64,000 nucleotides of DNA, taken from contig NZ_RCVJ01000168.1 in assembly GCF_003667505.1 (NCBI RefSeq), positions 45,167 to 109,166 on the forward strand, given 5' to 3'. The notes under the pieces are model-generated. The model made no database searches and was not told where the DNA came from. It saw only the letters and a program-made list of their open reading frames with translations. Source of the DNA: Micromonospora sp. BL4 (GTDB lineage Bacteria; Actinomycetota; Actinomycetes; Mycobacteriales; Micromonosporaceae). A program made the position numbers and the translations under genes. Position 1 is the first letter of the stretch, and each line of letters opens with the position of its first letter. Below are positions 34,115 through 42,965 of the stretch, piece by piece.

Positions 34115-34134
34115 ATACCTCGATTCCGAGGTAT
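34115..34134. promoter_or_regulatory. Inverted-repeat operator between hydrolase and PadR genes
   Basis: ATACCTCG-ATTC-CGAGGTAT, a perfect 8-bp inverted repeat, in the 63-bp divergent intergenic region. It lies where the two promoters must overlap and is the likely binding site of the PadR repressor. Confidence 0.6.
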
Positions 34135-34159
34135 AGCGTTGTGGAGGTAAGCTAACACG

Positions 34160-34687
34160 GTGTTGGAGTTCGCGATACTGGGCTTCCTTGCCGACGCCCC
34201 GCTGCACGGGTACGAGCTGCGCCGGCGCGTGGCCGCGCTCACCGGCCACGTCCGGCCGATCGCGGACGGGACGCTGTACCCGACGATCAAACGTATGGAA
34301 CGTGCGGGCCTGCTGCGTCGCGAGGTGCAAACCGGCCAGGTGGCGGCGCCACGGCACGTGCTCACCCTCAGCCCCGCCGGTCAGACGGAGCTGCTGCGCC
34401 AGCTCCGCACCCCCGACGACCTGTTCATCACCGACGAGAACCGGTGGTTCACGCTGCTGGCCTTCCTGCGCCACCTGGACGACCCGGCCGGCCAGGCCGC
34501 CGTGCTCCAGCGGCGGCTCGATTTCCTCACCCAGCCGGCGAGCTTCTTCTGGGACGGCGACCGACCGCTGCGCGCCGACGACTTCCCCGACGACCCCTTC
34601 CGCCGGGGGCTGTTCCGCATCGCCACCGCCACCAGCCGCACCGAGATCGCGTGGCTGCGGGAACTGCTGACGTCGCTTCCGCGGTGA
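34160..34687 (+). CDS. PadR-family transcriptional regulator
   Basis: 175 residues: N-terminal winged helix with the PadR pattern LGFLADAPLHGYELRRRV and DGTLYPTIKRMERAGLL, followed by a C-terminal helical dimerisation domain. The GTG at 34160 follows GGAGGTAAGC. Divergent to an alpha/beta hydrolase gene with a palindrome between, so it probably represses that gene and itself in response to a small phenolic or drug-like ligand, which is inferred from family behaviour. Confidence 0.9.
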   Translation: MLEFAILGFLADAPLHGYELRRRVAALTGHVRPIADGTLYPTIKRMERAGLLRREVQTGQVAAPRHVLTLSPAGQTELLRQLRTPDDLFITDENRWFTLLAFLRHLDDPAGQAAVLQRRLDFLTQPASFFWDGDRPLRADDFPDDPFRRGLFRIATATSRTEIAWLRELLTSLPR

Positions 34688-34709
34688 GGTGGCGAGCAGA
34701 TACGGAAAA

Positions 34710-34736
34710 GCTCGTTACCGGATTCCGGTAACGAGC
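34710..34736 (-). terminator. Terminator of the second tRNA cluster
   Basis: A 12-bp stem (GCTCGTTACCGG and complement) with a 3-nt loop, followed on the minus strand by TTTTCC. It shares its stem with the hairpin after the first tRNA cluster. Confidence 0.75.
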
Positions 34737-34749
34737 CGTTTCCTGCTGG

Positions 34750-34821
34750 TGGGCGATACTGGGTTTGAACCAGTGACCTCTTCCGTGTCAAGGAAGCGCG
34801 CTCCCACTGCGCCAATCGCCC
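34750..34821 (-). tRNA. tRNA-Val (GAC), second copy
   Basis: The same 72-nt sequence as the tRNA-Val at 31697: acceptor GGGCGAT, anticodon GAC. Last gene of the Gly-Cys-Val cluster. Confidence 0.95.
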
Positions 34822-34835
34822 GTGCCTTGTTGCTG

Positions 34836-34906
34836 AGGTGGGGACGGGATTTGAACCCGCGTACACGGCTTTGCAGGCCGTTGCCTCGCCTCTCGGCCAC
34901 CCCACC
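34836..34906 (-). tRNA. tRNA-Cys (GCA)
   Basis: Acceptor GGTGGGG/CCCCACC, anticodon loop CTGCAAA with anticodon GCA, T-arm GGGTTCAAATCCC. It lies between tRNA-Gly and tRNA-Val and has no counterpart in the first cluster. Confidence 0.95.
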
Positions 34907-34940
34907 GAGGTTGCCCCCGTCGTACGTGGCGGCAGCTCCG

Positions 34941-35013
34941 AGCGGACGACGGGATTCGAACCCGCGACCCTCACCTTGGCAAGGTGATGCGCTACCAGCT
35001 GCGCTACGTCCGC
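34941..35013 (-). tRNA. tRNA-Gly (GCC), second copy
   Basis: The same sequence as the tRNA-Gly at 31816, anticodon GCC. First gene of the cluster on the minus strand. A TAAAGT -10-like element lies at 35052-35047. Confidence 0.95.
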
Positions 35014-35470
35014 ACGCCCCCGGCTGTTCCCGGGTGACGGATGAGAACTTTAGCCGAGCCGGTGAACGACTGCCAACTCGGGGTGGGCGTCGGCGCGTCC
35101 TTCCACACCGCGCCCGCACGGTTCGCGGTGATCGACTCCGGGGCCCCCGATGTCGGGGCCGCTGCCGCCGGGTACACCGGAACGTCGTCGACGTCGAGTC
35201 GGTCACCGCCGGCCAGCTTCCTAGGGGGCTGACCTGGACCTCACTGGCCGTCACTGCCCCGGGCCACCGAGCGGTGGTCGTCCGCGGCGGCCTGGGCTGC
35301 GGTCGACGGGCTTCCGGGCCCGCCGGCCGGTGCCAGCGGACCTCGACGAACACCCTCAGAAGAACGACGGAAGGCACCGTCTGGAAGTGTCCGGCTTCCG
35401 ACTGTCGCATCGCGGATCGGACGGTGGCGGTAACTGTTCGTGTTCGGTCGGATGGGCTACGGTAACGGTC
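35014..35470. other. Intergenic region upstream of tRNAs and TetR gene
   Basis: 457 bp. It contains the promoter side of the minus-strand tRNA cluster and an imperfect GC hairpin near 35142-35160. A TACGGT -10-like hexamer lies near 35457, just before the TetR start. Short frames here lack coding character. Confidence 0.5.
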
Positions 35471-36073
35471 GTGACGAGACGTGCGGCCGAGATCCGCCTG
35501 GATGCCCTGCTGCGCACCGCCTGTGACGTGATCGTTGAGCGCGGTCTGGCCAACACCCGGACGGCGGACGTGGCGCAGGCCGCCGGGGTCAGTCAGGCCC
35601 TGGTTTTCTACCACTTCGCCACCAAGGAACGGTTGCTCGCGCAGGCGTTCGCGTACGCGGTCGAACAGGATCTGGCCCGACTGGACGCGGTGACCCGGTC
35701 CTCGGCCCCGCCGCTGACCAAGCTCCGCCGGATCCTCAAGCTCTACACCCCGGCCGGGCGGGCCACCTCCTGGTCCATGTGGATCGACGGCTGGTCGGAG
35801 TCGCTGCGCACCCCCGAGCTGGAGAAGGTCTCCCGCCGGCTCGACCTGCGCTGGCGGCAGGACCTGGCCGCGGTGATCTCCGCCGGTGTCGCCGACGGCA
35901 CCTTCCAGTGCGCCGACCCGGACGGGGCCGCCTGGCGGATCAGCGCGGTGATGGACGGCCTGGCCGTGCAGCTCGCGGTGCACGACCGGGTGATCTCCCG
36001 CCGGCAGTTTGGCGAGTGGGTCCGCCTGGTCACCGCCCGGGAGCTCGGCCTTGACCCGACCGACCTGGACTGA
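35471..36073 (+). CDS. TetR-family transcriptional regulator
   Basis: 200 residues: N-terminal TetR helix-turn-helix (ACDVIVERGLANTRTADVAQAAGVSQALVFYHFATKE, about 12-48) and a C-terminal ligand-binding domain resembling the BetI/TetR_C_6 type. The GTG at 35471 lies about 9 bp after a TACGGT -10-like hexamer with no clear Shine-Dalgarno site, so the mRNA may be leaderless. The target and ligand are unknown; the flanking gene is a TIGR03086 protein on the same strand. Confidence 0.88.
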   Translation: MTRRAAEIRLDALLRTACDVIVERGLANTRTADVAQAAGVSQALVFYHFATKERLLAQAFAYAVEQDLARLDAVTRSSAPPLTKLRRILKLYTPAGRATSWSMWIDGWSESLRTPELEKVSRRLDLRWRQDLAAVISAGVADGTFQCADPDGAAWRISAVMDGLAVQLAVHDRVISRRQFGEWVRLVTARELGLDPTDLD

Positions 36074-36164
36074 TCCGTTGGAGGCCACCCACCGGCGGGC
36101 GGATCACCCTGCCGGGGCGGGCAAAACGGCTCGGCCCACCACGCCGCCCGGAACAATCGGCAGC

Positions 36165-36743
36165 ATGGATCTGCTGGAGGCGTACCGCCGGAGCCTGGCC
36201 GAGTTCGTCGACCGGGTGGACCAGGTCGGGCCCGGCCAGTGGTCCGACCCGACACCCTGCCCGGACTGGGATGTCCGCGCGCTGGTCAACCACGTGGTCG
36301 GCGAGGACCGGTGGAGTGTGCCGCTGCTCGCCGGCCGGACCATCGACGAGGTGGGCGGCCGGTTCGACGGCGACCAGCTCGGTGCCGACCCGGCCACGAT
36401 GGCACGGGAGGCGGCCGCGCAGGCCGAGATCGCCGCCACCCATCCCGGCGCGCGCGACCGCACCGTGCACCTGTCCGCCGGCGACACCCCGGCCGACGAG
36501 TACCTCCAGCAACTCCTCGCGGAACACCTGGTGCACGGTTGGGACGTGGCGGTGGCGATCGGGGCCGAGCCGCGCCTGGACCCGGACGTGGTGCAGGTGT
36601 GCGCCCGGTGGTTCGCCGGCCGGGTCGACGACTACCGACGCAACGACCTCGTCCGGGCCGCGGTGCGGCCGCCCGGCGACGACGAGCAGGACCGTCTCCT
36701 CGCCGCCTTCGGCCGTGACCCCGACTGGGCGCCGGGCGACTGA
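36165..36743 (+). CDS. TIGR03086 / maleylpyruvate isomerase-like metal-binding protein
   Basis: 192 residues of the DinB-like four-helix family. The N-terminal signature SDPTPCPDWDVRALVNHVVGE is typical of TIGR03086, with a second metal ligand region in LAEHLVHGWDVAVAIG. Members are related to mycothiol-dependent maleylpyruvate isomerases; the exact reaction is unknown. The ATG at 36165 is preceded by only a weak ribosome-binding site. Confidence 0.87.
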   Translation: MDLLEAYRRSLAEFVDRVDQVGPGQWSDPTPCPDWDVRALVNHVVGEDRWSVPLLAGRTIDEVGGRFDGDQLGADPATMAREAAAQAEIAATHPGARDRTVHLSAGDTPADEYLQQLLAEHLVHGWDVAVAIGAEPRLDPDVVQVCARWFAGRVDDYRRNDLVRAAVRPPGDDEQDRLLAAFGRDPDWAPGD

Positions 36744-36999
36744 GCGGGACGCTTCGGCACCGCGGCGCAACCAGCCAGGGCCAGCACTCGGGGCTCACGG
36801 CCCTCTGTCGAGCGCGGCCGACGGCACGCTCATTTACAACCCAGCGTGCCCTGTAAAGTCGAATTATCTCGATCCATCGGCGCGTCGCCGTGCCTGGACC
36901 TTGCCGCCATCCCGACCGGCTGATATCCACAGATGCGCATGCGTTACCGCGCAGCGTCGGCCGGCGGCCGCCGGCCATCCGCTCCCACGAGGAGGTCCC

Positions 37000-39930
37000 G
37001 TGCCACAACCGGAGTGGTCACCCCCGATGAGTCGGCGTCGACGCCGGCTCATCGCCGTCCTGGCGTCGACGGTGACGGTCGCCGCGCTGCTTCCCACCGG
37101 CGCGAGCACCGCGGCCCCCGCCGGCGGCGCGCCGTCGGCCGAGCACCGGTCCGGGCCGTTCGCCGAAGGGCACCAGCCCGCCGACGTCGACAACCGCCGG
37201 GGTACGGCGGCACCGGACGCCCGCCAACGCGGGCTCGCCCGCGCCAGCGACCCCGACGTGCGATGGAACCGACTCGGCACCCCGCAGGCCCTCGGCCCGG
37301 GCCGCGCCCCGCTCGCCACCGGGCTGCCCACCGAACCGGAGGCCACCGCCCGCGCCTACCTGGCCGCCAACCGGGACCTGTTCGGAATGGACACCGCCGC
37401 GGTGGCCGACCTGGAGCGGGTGCTCGTCCGACCGATCGGCAGCGGAGCCGTGGTCACCCTGCGGCAACGCTTCGGCGACCTGCCGGCCGGACCGGACGGC
37501 CTGGTCACCGTCGCGGTCACCGGCGGCACGGTGCTCTCGGTCAGCTCCTCGCTGGCCCGCACCACCGGCGCACCCGCGCCGGCCACCCGCACCGCCGAGC
37601 AGGCGTACGCCGCCGCGCTCGCCGACGCCAAGCTGGACGCGAGCGCGGTGGCCAGCCACACCGTGCGTCCGGTGGCCGTGCCCACCCCGCTGGACGGGCC
37701 CCGGGCGGCGTACGAGGTGACCCTGATCGGCGCGAACACCGACCAACCGACCGCGTTCACCACCTACGTGGACGGGATCACCGGGCAGGTGCTGGTCCGC
37801 GAGGACCTGGTGGACTTCGACTCCGACAACCCGAGCTGGGCGGTCTTCCCGGCCACTCCGCCGCGTGACCTCGGCCCCGGGCAGGACCCGCGGGTGCGGT
37901 GGTGCGGCGACCCGGCGCCGGGCTGCCAGGCCGCCTACCGCGACCCCGCCACCGGCCAGCCGTGGGATGTCGACGCGGCCACCGGCACGCCCACCTTCAC
38001 CTCGCGCGGCAACTCGGCCAACACGGTGCTCTCCTGGGGTGCCGGCACCCCGATCGTTCCGGCCACCCCCAGCACGGACCGCCGTTACGAGTACCCGTTC
38101 ACCGACCAGTGGCACCAGGCGAAGTGCAACCCGGAGGTGTTCACCTCCGCCCAGCGCAACGACGCGGACGCGTCGATCGCCAACCTCTTCGCCATGCACA
38201 ACCGGATGCACGACTGGTCGTACCAGTTGGGCTTCACCGAGTCGGCGTGGAACCTCCAGGCGGTCAACCTCACCCCGTCCGGCCTGGGCGGTGACGCCGA
38301 GCAGGGCCGCGCTCAGCAGGGCGCGCTGACCGGCAACCGGAACAACGCCAACCAGGGCACCCCGCGCGACGGGCTCCCGCCGACCACCAACATGTACCTG
38401 TGGCAGCCGCAGGCCGGCGGGCCGTACCCGCCGTGCGTGGACGGCGACTACGACATGACGGTGATCGGTCACGAGTACACCCACGCGATCACCAACCGGA
38501 TGATCGCCGGCCCGGACAGCGGGATCGGCGGCCACCAGGGCGGGTCGATGGGTGAGTCGTGGGGCGACCTGCTCGCCGCGGAGTACCTCTTCCAGAACGG
38601 ATTCCGCGCGCCCGGTGAGACGCCCTTCATCACCGGCGGGTACGTCACCGGCAACCTGGTCAGCGGCATCCGCAACTACGACCTCAGCCGCAGCCCGCTC
38701 AACTACTCCGACATCGGCTACAACACCGCCGGTCCGGCCGTGCACGCCGACGGGGAGATCTGGGGCGCCACCAACTTCCGGGTCCGGTCGGCGCTCGTGA
38801 AGCGGTACGGCCTCGGCACCCCCCAGCGGCAGCTGGACTGCGCGCAGGGCAAGGTCGCCGCCGACAAGTGCCCCGGCAACCGGCGCTGGTCCCAGCTGGT
38901 CTTCGACTCGTTCCTGCTCCAGGCGGCCAGCCAGGTCAGCATGCTCGACATGCGGGACAACATGCTCACCGCCGACCTGCTCCGCTTCGGCGGCGCCAAC
39001 CAGGACCTGATCTGGGCCGAGTTCGCCCGCTCCGGGATGGGCCGCGACGCCGTCACCAACGGCGCCGCCGACACCGACCCCACGCCGAGCTTCGCCTCGC
39101 CGAGCGGCGGCAACGCGACGCTCACCCTGCGGCCGCGTGGGGACAGCGCCGAGGCGCCGATCCGCGTGTACGTCGGGCAGTACGAGGCACGCGCGGTGCC
39201 GGTGGCGGACACCGACCCGGCGACGCCGCTGCCGGACACCCTGGAAATGGTGGCCGGCACCTACGACCTGCTCGCCGTGGCGCCCGGCTTCGGGCACCAG
39301 CGGCTCAGCGTGGTCGCGAAGGCCGGTCACGAGGGGTACGTGGACCTGCGGATGAGCCGCAACCTCGCGTCCACGGCGTCCGGCGCCACGATCAGCGGCG
39401 ACGGGGTCAACCTGGACCGGGTCGCCGACGACACCGAGGCGACGAACTGGGCCTCGCTGGACGGGGTGGCCGGCCGGCAGCTCACCGTGGCGCTCGCCGG
39501 GGACGCCCCGCAGGTGGTCAAGCGGGTGAACGTCAGCGCGATGCTGCGCCCGGCGATCGCCGGGGACGCCGACACCGGCAGTCAGAACGCGCTCAGCGCG
39601 CTGCGTTCGTTCGCGGTGTCCGCCTGCAACGCGAAGACCACCGACTGCGCGGATCCGGCGCGCTGGCAGCGGATCTACACCAGCGCGGGCGACGCGTTCC
39701 CCGGTGGGGCCTACCGGGCGTACAGCCGGGACATCAACCTCCGGACGTTCGCGGTGCCCACCACGCTCGCCACCCACCTGCGGGTGGAGGTGCTGGCCAG
39801 CCAGTGCACCGGCGGCCCGCACTACGCCGGTGAGCAGGACAACGACCCGGCCACCACGACGGACTGCGCGACCGCCAGCCCGGCCCGGGACCAGGTCAGG
39901 ATCGCCGAGTTCCAGGCGTTCTCGAAGTGA
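37000..39930 (+). CDS. Secreted M36 (fungalysin-type) metallopeptidase
   Basis: 976 residues. Order: signal peptide (basic SRRRRR then a hydrophobic core to ~45), FTP/PepSY-like propeptide, M36 catalytic domain with zinc motif HEYTH (His491, Glu492, His495) and third ligand Glu519 in MGESWGDLLAAEY, then C-terminal beta-rich domains of unknown binding role. The GTG at 37000 has an excellent GAGGAGGT site; an internal ATG at 37027 is possible. It should be exported, self-activated and degrade extracellular protein. Confidence 0.92.
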   Translation: MPQPEWSPPMSRRRRRLIAVLASTVTVAALLPTGASTAAPAGGAPSAEHRSGPFAEGHQPADVDNRRGTAAPDARQRGLARASDPDVRWNRLGTPQALGPGRAPLATGLPTEPEATARAYLAANRDLFGMDTAAVADLERVLVRPIGSGAVVTLRQRFGDLPAGPDGLVTVAVTGGTVLSVSSSLARTTGAPAPATRTAEQAYAAALADAKLDASAVASHTVRPVAVPTPLDGPRAAYEVTLIGANTDQPTAFTTYVDGITGQVLVREDLVDFDSDNPSWAVFPATPPRDLGPGQDPRVRWCGDPAPGCQAAYRDPATGQPWDVDAATGTPTFTSRGNSANTVLSWGAGTPIVPATPSTDRRYEYPFTDQWHQAKCNPEVFTSAQRNDADASIANLFAMHNRMHDWSYQLGFTESAWNLQAVNLTPSGLGGDAEQGRAQQGALTGNRNNANQGTPRDGLPPTTNMYLWQPQAGGPYPPCVDGDYDMTVIGHEYTHAITNRMIAGPDSGIGGHQGGSMGESWGDLLAAEYLFQNGFRAPGETPFITGGYVTGNLVSGIRNYDLSRSPLNYSDIGYNTAGPAVHADGEIWGATNFRVRSALVKRYGLGTPQRQLDCAQGKVAADKCPGNRRWSQLVFDSFLLQAASQVSMLDMRDNMLTADLLRFGGANQDLIWAEFARSGMGRDAVTNGAADTDPTPSFASPSGGNATLTLRPRGDSAEAPIRVYVGQYEARAVPVADTDPATPLPDTLEMVAGTYDLLAVAPGFGHQRLSVVAKAGHEGYVDLRMSRNLASTASGATISGDGVNLDRVADDTEATNWASLDGVAGRQLTVALAGDAPQVVKRVNVSAMLRPAIAGDADTGSQNALSALRSFAVSACNAKTTDCADPARWQRIYTSAGDAFPGGAYRAYSRDINLRTFAVPTTLATHLRVEVLASQCTGGPHYAGEQDNDPATTTDCATASPARDQVRIAEFQAFSK

Positions 39931-39932
39931 CA

Positions 39933-39968
39933 CCGTCGGGGCCGGCGGACCTCCGCCGGCCCCGACGG
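39933..39968. terminator. Strong terminator after the M36 gene
   Basis: A perfect 16-bp stem beginning CCGTCGGGGCC with an ACCT loop, three bases after the stop codon. It can serve both convergent genes. Confidence 0.75.
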
Positions 39969-40058
39969 CCCCCGATCAACACGACCCTCGATCAACAGGG
40001 CCCCGTCACCGGCAGGGCCCTCCGGCCAACGCCGGGCAGCTTCCGGGCGGCGACCCGA

Positions 40059-40895
40059 TCAGCGGCGAGCCGGCCGCCAACGGTCCGCCGGGGGTCGCTC
40101 CCAACGCCGGTCCACGGGTGGCTCGTCCGCCTCGATGGTCGCGGTCCGCGTCAGATGGCGCAGCCGCAGCAGCAACCCCAACCCGAGCGAGAGCAACAGC
40201 CCACCGAGCAGGAACGCCGCCTGCGTCACGCCGAAGCCGCCGGACTGCGACAACGGGCGGCCGGGCGCCGGTGGCGCGGCGTCCACCGGTTGGTCGTCGA
40301 CCGGCTCCGCACTCTCCTCTTCCGCCGCGATCGCCGGGTCGCTGGGCGCCGCCGTCACGGTCGGCTTCGCCGCCGCGCTCGGAGTGCCGCCCGCTCCCAC
40401 CACCGAGCGGGTGGCCGTCTGCCGGGCCAACAGGCGCAGGTTCGCGTCGTACGCCTCCGCGGCGAGGGTGACCCGTCCGTCGGTGGCGTCCTCGGCGAAG
40501 GCCAACCGGTAGCGGGCGGTGACCGTGCGGTTCGGGCAGAGCGTCCCGGGGTCGAGTTGCCGGTCGGTCAACCGGGCCACGTCGCCGTCGGTCTGGATCT
40601 CCAGCGGGAAGTCGCCGGTCTCCTCCACCCGGTCCATCTTCACCTGGTCGAGTCGGATGCCCTGCACGCTGAGCACCATCGACCAGCGCACCTTCACGCA
40701 TCCACCGCGCCGGTCCGTCCGGGAGACCACCGCCGAGACCGTGCGCACCTGGTCGCCGGCGGTGAACCGGGCCGGCAGCCCACTCAGCTCGGTGGTGAAC
40801 GCCGCCTGCGCCGGAGCGGCGAGCACCAGCTCCACGCCGCTCAGACAGGCCAGCACCACCCCGAGCCTCAGCGCGTACCGCCACACCGTCACCAC
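40059..40895 (-). CDS. Secreted, C-terminally anchored protein of unknown function
   Basis: 278 residues: signal peptide (VLACLSGVELVLAAPAQAA), a beta-rich extracellular domain of ~130 residues, a Pro/Ala-rich stalk, one C-terminal membrane helix (AAFLLGGLLLSLGLGLLL) and a basic tail. I recognise no family. The start is placed at the GTG at 40895, six bases after GGAGG; the frame opens at 40922. Two cysteines in the ectodomain (RRGGCVKVRW and PGTLCPNRTV) may form a disulphide. Confidence 0.7.
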   Translation of the reverse strand: MVTVWRYALRLGVVLACLSGVELVLAAPAQAAFTTELSGLPARFTAGDQVRTVSAVVSRTDRRGGCVKVRWSMVLSVQGIRLDQVKMDRVEETGDFPLEIQTDGDVARLTDRQLDPGTLCPNRTVTARYRLAFAEDATDGRVTLAAEAYDANLRLLARQTATRSVVGAGGTPSAAAKPTVTAAPSDPAIAAEEESAEPVDDQPVDAAPPAPGRPLSQSGGFGVTQAAFLLGGLLLSLGLGLLLRLRHLTRTATIEADEPPVDRRWERPPADRWRPARR

Positions 40896-41072
40896 CGCCG
40901 TCCTCCGTTCGGTCGTCCCCACCCCGCAACGCTAGGAGCGCGGCCTCGACCCGACCAGTCGGGTGTGTTCGCACCGGGCGGCAAGCGCGGGGCGGGTTTT
41001 CACCAACGGTGGTGAACCGGTCACTCCTCCCCCGCGACACGCCGGCCGCCGGGCCGCTGGGACAATTTCCAG

Positions 41073-41741
41073 GTGTCCGAACTCTCCAGCACGTTCGTCC
41101 GGCTGCACGCCCGGCTCACCCCGGTCGCCTTCGTCCCGGAGGTGCGGCTGCACCAGGCGGACGAGCCGATCGGGCTGTGGGAGCTGACCGAGGGCGAGTT
41201 CAGCAGCGACCGGCCGCCGCCGTTCTGGGCCTTCGCCTGGGCCGGCGGTCAGGCCCTCGCCCGCTACGTCACCGACCATCCGGAGCTGGTCGCCGGCCGC
41301 CGGGTGCTCGACCTCGCCTCCGGCTCCGGGCTGGTGGCCATCGCCGCCGCCCGCGCCGGCGCGGCGTCCGTGCGGGCCGTCGAGGTGGACGAACTGGCCG
41401 TCGCGGCGGTCGCGCTCAACGCCGAGGCCAACGGGGTACGCGTCGACGCCGAGTTCGGCGACATCCTCGACGGCGACGCCGGGGACGCCGAGGTGGTGCT
41501 CGCCGGGGACGCCTTCTACAGCGAGGCGATGGCCCGCCGGATGCTGCGGTTCCTGCTCCGCGCCGCCCGGGCCGGAGCCCTGGTGCTCGTCGGGGACCCC
41601 GGTCGGGCGTTCCTGCCCCGGGACCGCTTCGACGAGCTGGCGCACTACGACGTGCCGGTGCCGGAGGCCCTGGAGAGCGTCCGGGTGAAGCGCACCACCG
41701 TCTGGCAGTTGCGGGCCGGCCTGCCGGGAACTGCCGGCTAG
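41073..41741 (+). CDS. Class I SAM-dependent methyltransferase
   Basis: 222 residues. SAM-binding motif I is VLDLASGSGLVAIAAA, followed by the acidic end of strand two (VRAVEVDELAV) and GDAFYSEAMARRML as the motif IV region. The pattern is that of the ETFB lysine / nicotinamide-N-methyltransferase-like group, so a protein-lysine substrate is possible. GTG start at 41073. The P450 gene follows ten bases later, so co-transcription is likely. Confidence 0.85.
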   Translation: MSELSSTFVRLHARLTPVAFVPEVRLHQADEPIGLWELTEGEFSSDRPPPFWAFAWAGGQALARYVTDHPELVAGRRVLDLASGSGLVAIAAARAGAASVRAVEVDELAVAAVALNAEANGVRVDAEFGDILDGDAGDAEVVLAGDAFYSEAMARRMLRFLLRAARAGALVLVGDPGRAFLPRDRFDELAHYDVPVPEALESVRVKRTTVWQLRAGLPGTAG

Positions 41742-41750
41742 CGTGTCGAC

Positions 41751-42941
41751 GTGCTGTTCCGGAGCTGGGTGTCCCCGGTCGGGGCACCCTGGCCGGACGT
41801 GGCCACGGTGGCCGACCACGTCGGCGTACGCCATCTGGTGGTCACCCGCCACGCGCTGGTCCGCCAGGTCCTCGCCGACCCGGTGACCTACCGGCCGGAC
41901 AACGCGCTGGACGCGGTGACCCCGATGCCGGTGACGGCGCTGCGGGTGCTCGCCGGGCACCGGTTCCGGCTGCCGCCGACCCTGGCCAACAACTCCGGCG
42001 CCAGCCACCCGGCCATCCGGTCGATCGTGGCCGACGCGCTGCACCCGGCTCGGGTCGCCGCCCAGCGTCCCTGGCTCACCGCGCTGGTCCGGGACCGGGT
42101 GGCCCGGCTGAGCGCCACGCTCGACGCCGGCGCACCGGTCGACCTCTACGCGGAACTCGCCGCCGATCTGCCGCTGCTGGTGCTGGCCCGACTGGTCGAG
42201 CTGCCGGACGCGCCGGTCGACGCGGTCAAGAAATTCGCCCGGGCCGCGCTGGAGCTGTTCTGGGCGCCGCTGGACGCCGACCGGCAGGTGGCGCTCGCCG
42301 CCGAGGTGGGCCGGTTCCACGGTGTGCTGCGCGACTTCGCGGCCACCGGCGGAGGGTTGGCCGCCGAGCTTCGCGCGGCCGGGCACGCACCGGACGTCGT
42401 GGTCGGCGCGCTCTTCTTCCTGCTCGTCGCCGGTCAGGAGACGACCTCGCAGTTCCTCACCCTGCTGCTGCACCGGCTGGCCGGTGAACCCGCGGTACGG
42501 GCCGGGCTCCGCACCGGCGAGGTCGCGGTGGCCGACGTGGTCGAGGAGGGGCTGCGGCTGGAACCACCGATCGTCACCTGGCGTCGGGTGGCGGCGGCGG
42601 ACAGCACGCTGGGCGGGACCGAGGTGGCGGCGGGCACCAGCCTCGTCCTCTGGCTGGCCCGCGCCGGCCGGGACCCGGCGGTCGTCGAGTCGCCGGACGA
42701 GTTCCGCCCGGGCCAGCGGGGATCGCGCCGGCACCTGGCGTTCGGGGCGGGCGCGCACCGCTGCGTCGGCGACGTGCTGGCCCGGATGGAGGCGGCCGTG
42801 GTGGTGGCCGAGGCCGGGCCGCTGCTCGACGGGGCGACCGTGGTCCGCCCGCCGTGGTGTCCGGACAACCTCACCTTCCGGATGCCCGACGCCTTCGTCG
42901 TCCAGCGCTCTTCGGGAGCACACCGCCTGACCGGATCCTGA
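41751..42941 (+). CDS. Cytochrome P450
   Basis: 396 residues, normal for a soluble bacterial P450. The I-helix oxygen-activating motif is AGQETTS, the K-helix EEGLRLEPP, and the haem-binding loop FGAGAHRCVGDVLAR with the Cys ligand. There is no N-terminal membrane anchor. No ferredoxin or reductase gene is adjacent, so redox partners come from elsewhere. It follows a methyltransferase by ten bases; the pair may tailor a small molecule. GTG start. Confidence 0.95.
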   Translation: MLFRSWVSPVGAPWPDVATVADHVGVRHLVVTRHALVRQVLADPVTYRPDNALDAVTPMPVTALRVLAGHRFRLPPTLANNSGASHPAIRSIVADALHPARVAAQRPWLTALVRDRVARLSATLDAGAPVDLYAELAADLPLLVLARLVELPDAPVDAVKKFARAALELFWAPLDADRQVALAAEVGRFHGVLRDFAATGGGLAAELRAAGHAPDVVVGALFFLLVAGQETTSQFLTLLLHRLAGEPAVRAGLRTGEVAVADVVEEGLRLEPPIVTWRRVAAADSTLGGTEVAAGTSLVLWLARAGRDPAVVESPDEFRPGQRGSRRHLAFGAGAHRCVGDVLARMEAAVVVAEAGPLLDGATVVRPPWCPDNLTFRMPDAFVVQRSSGAHRLTGS

Positions 42942-42965
42942 CATCACCTCGGTAAGTTTCCGGGC

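Noticed and set aside
35041..35232. 63-codon frame after the tRNA cluster
   Set aside because: Composition is not protein-like and it starts inside the tRNA promoter region.
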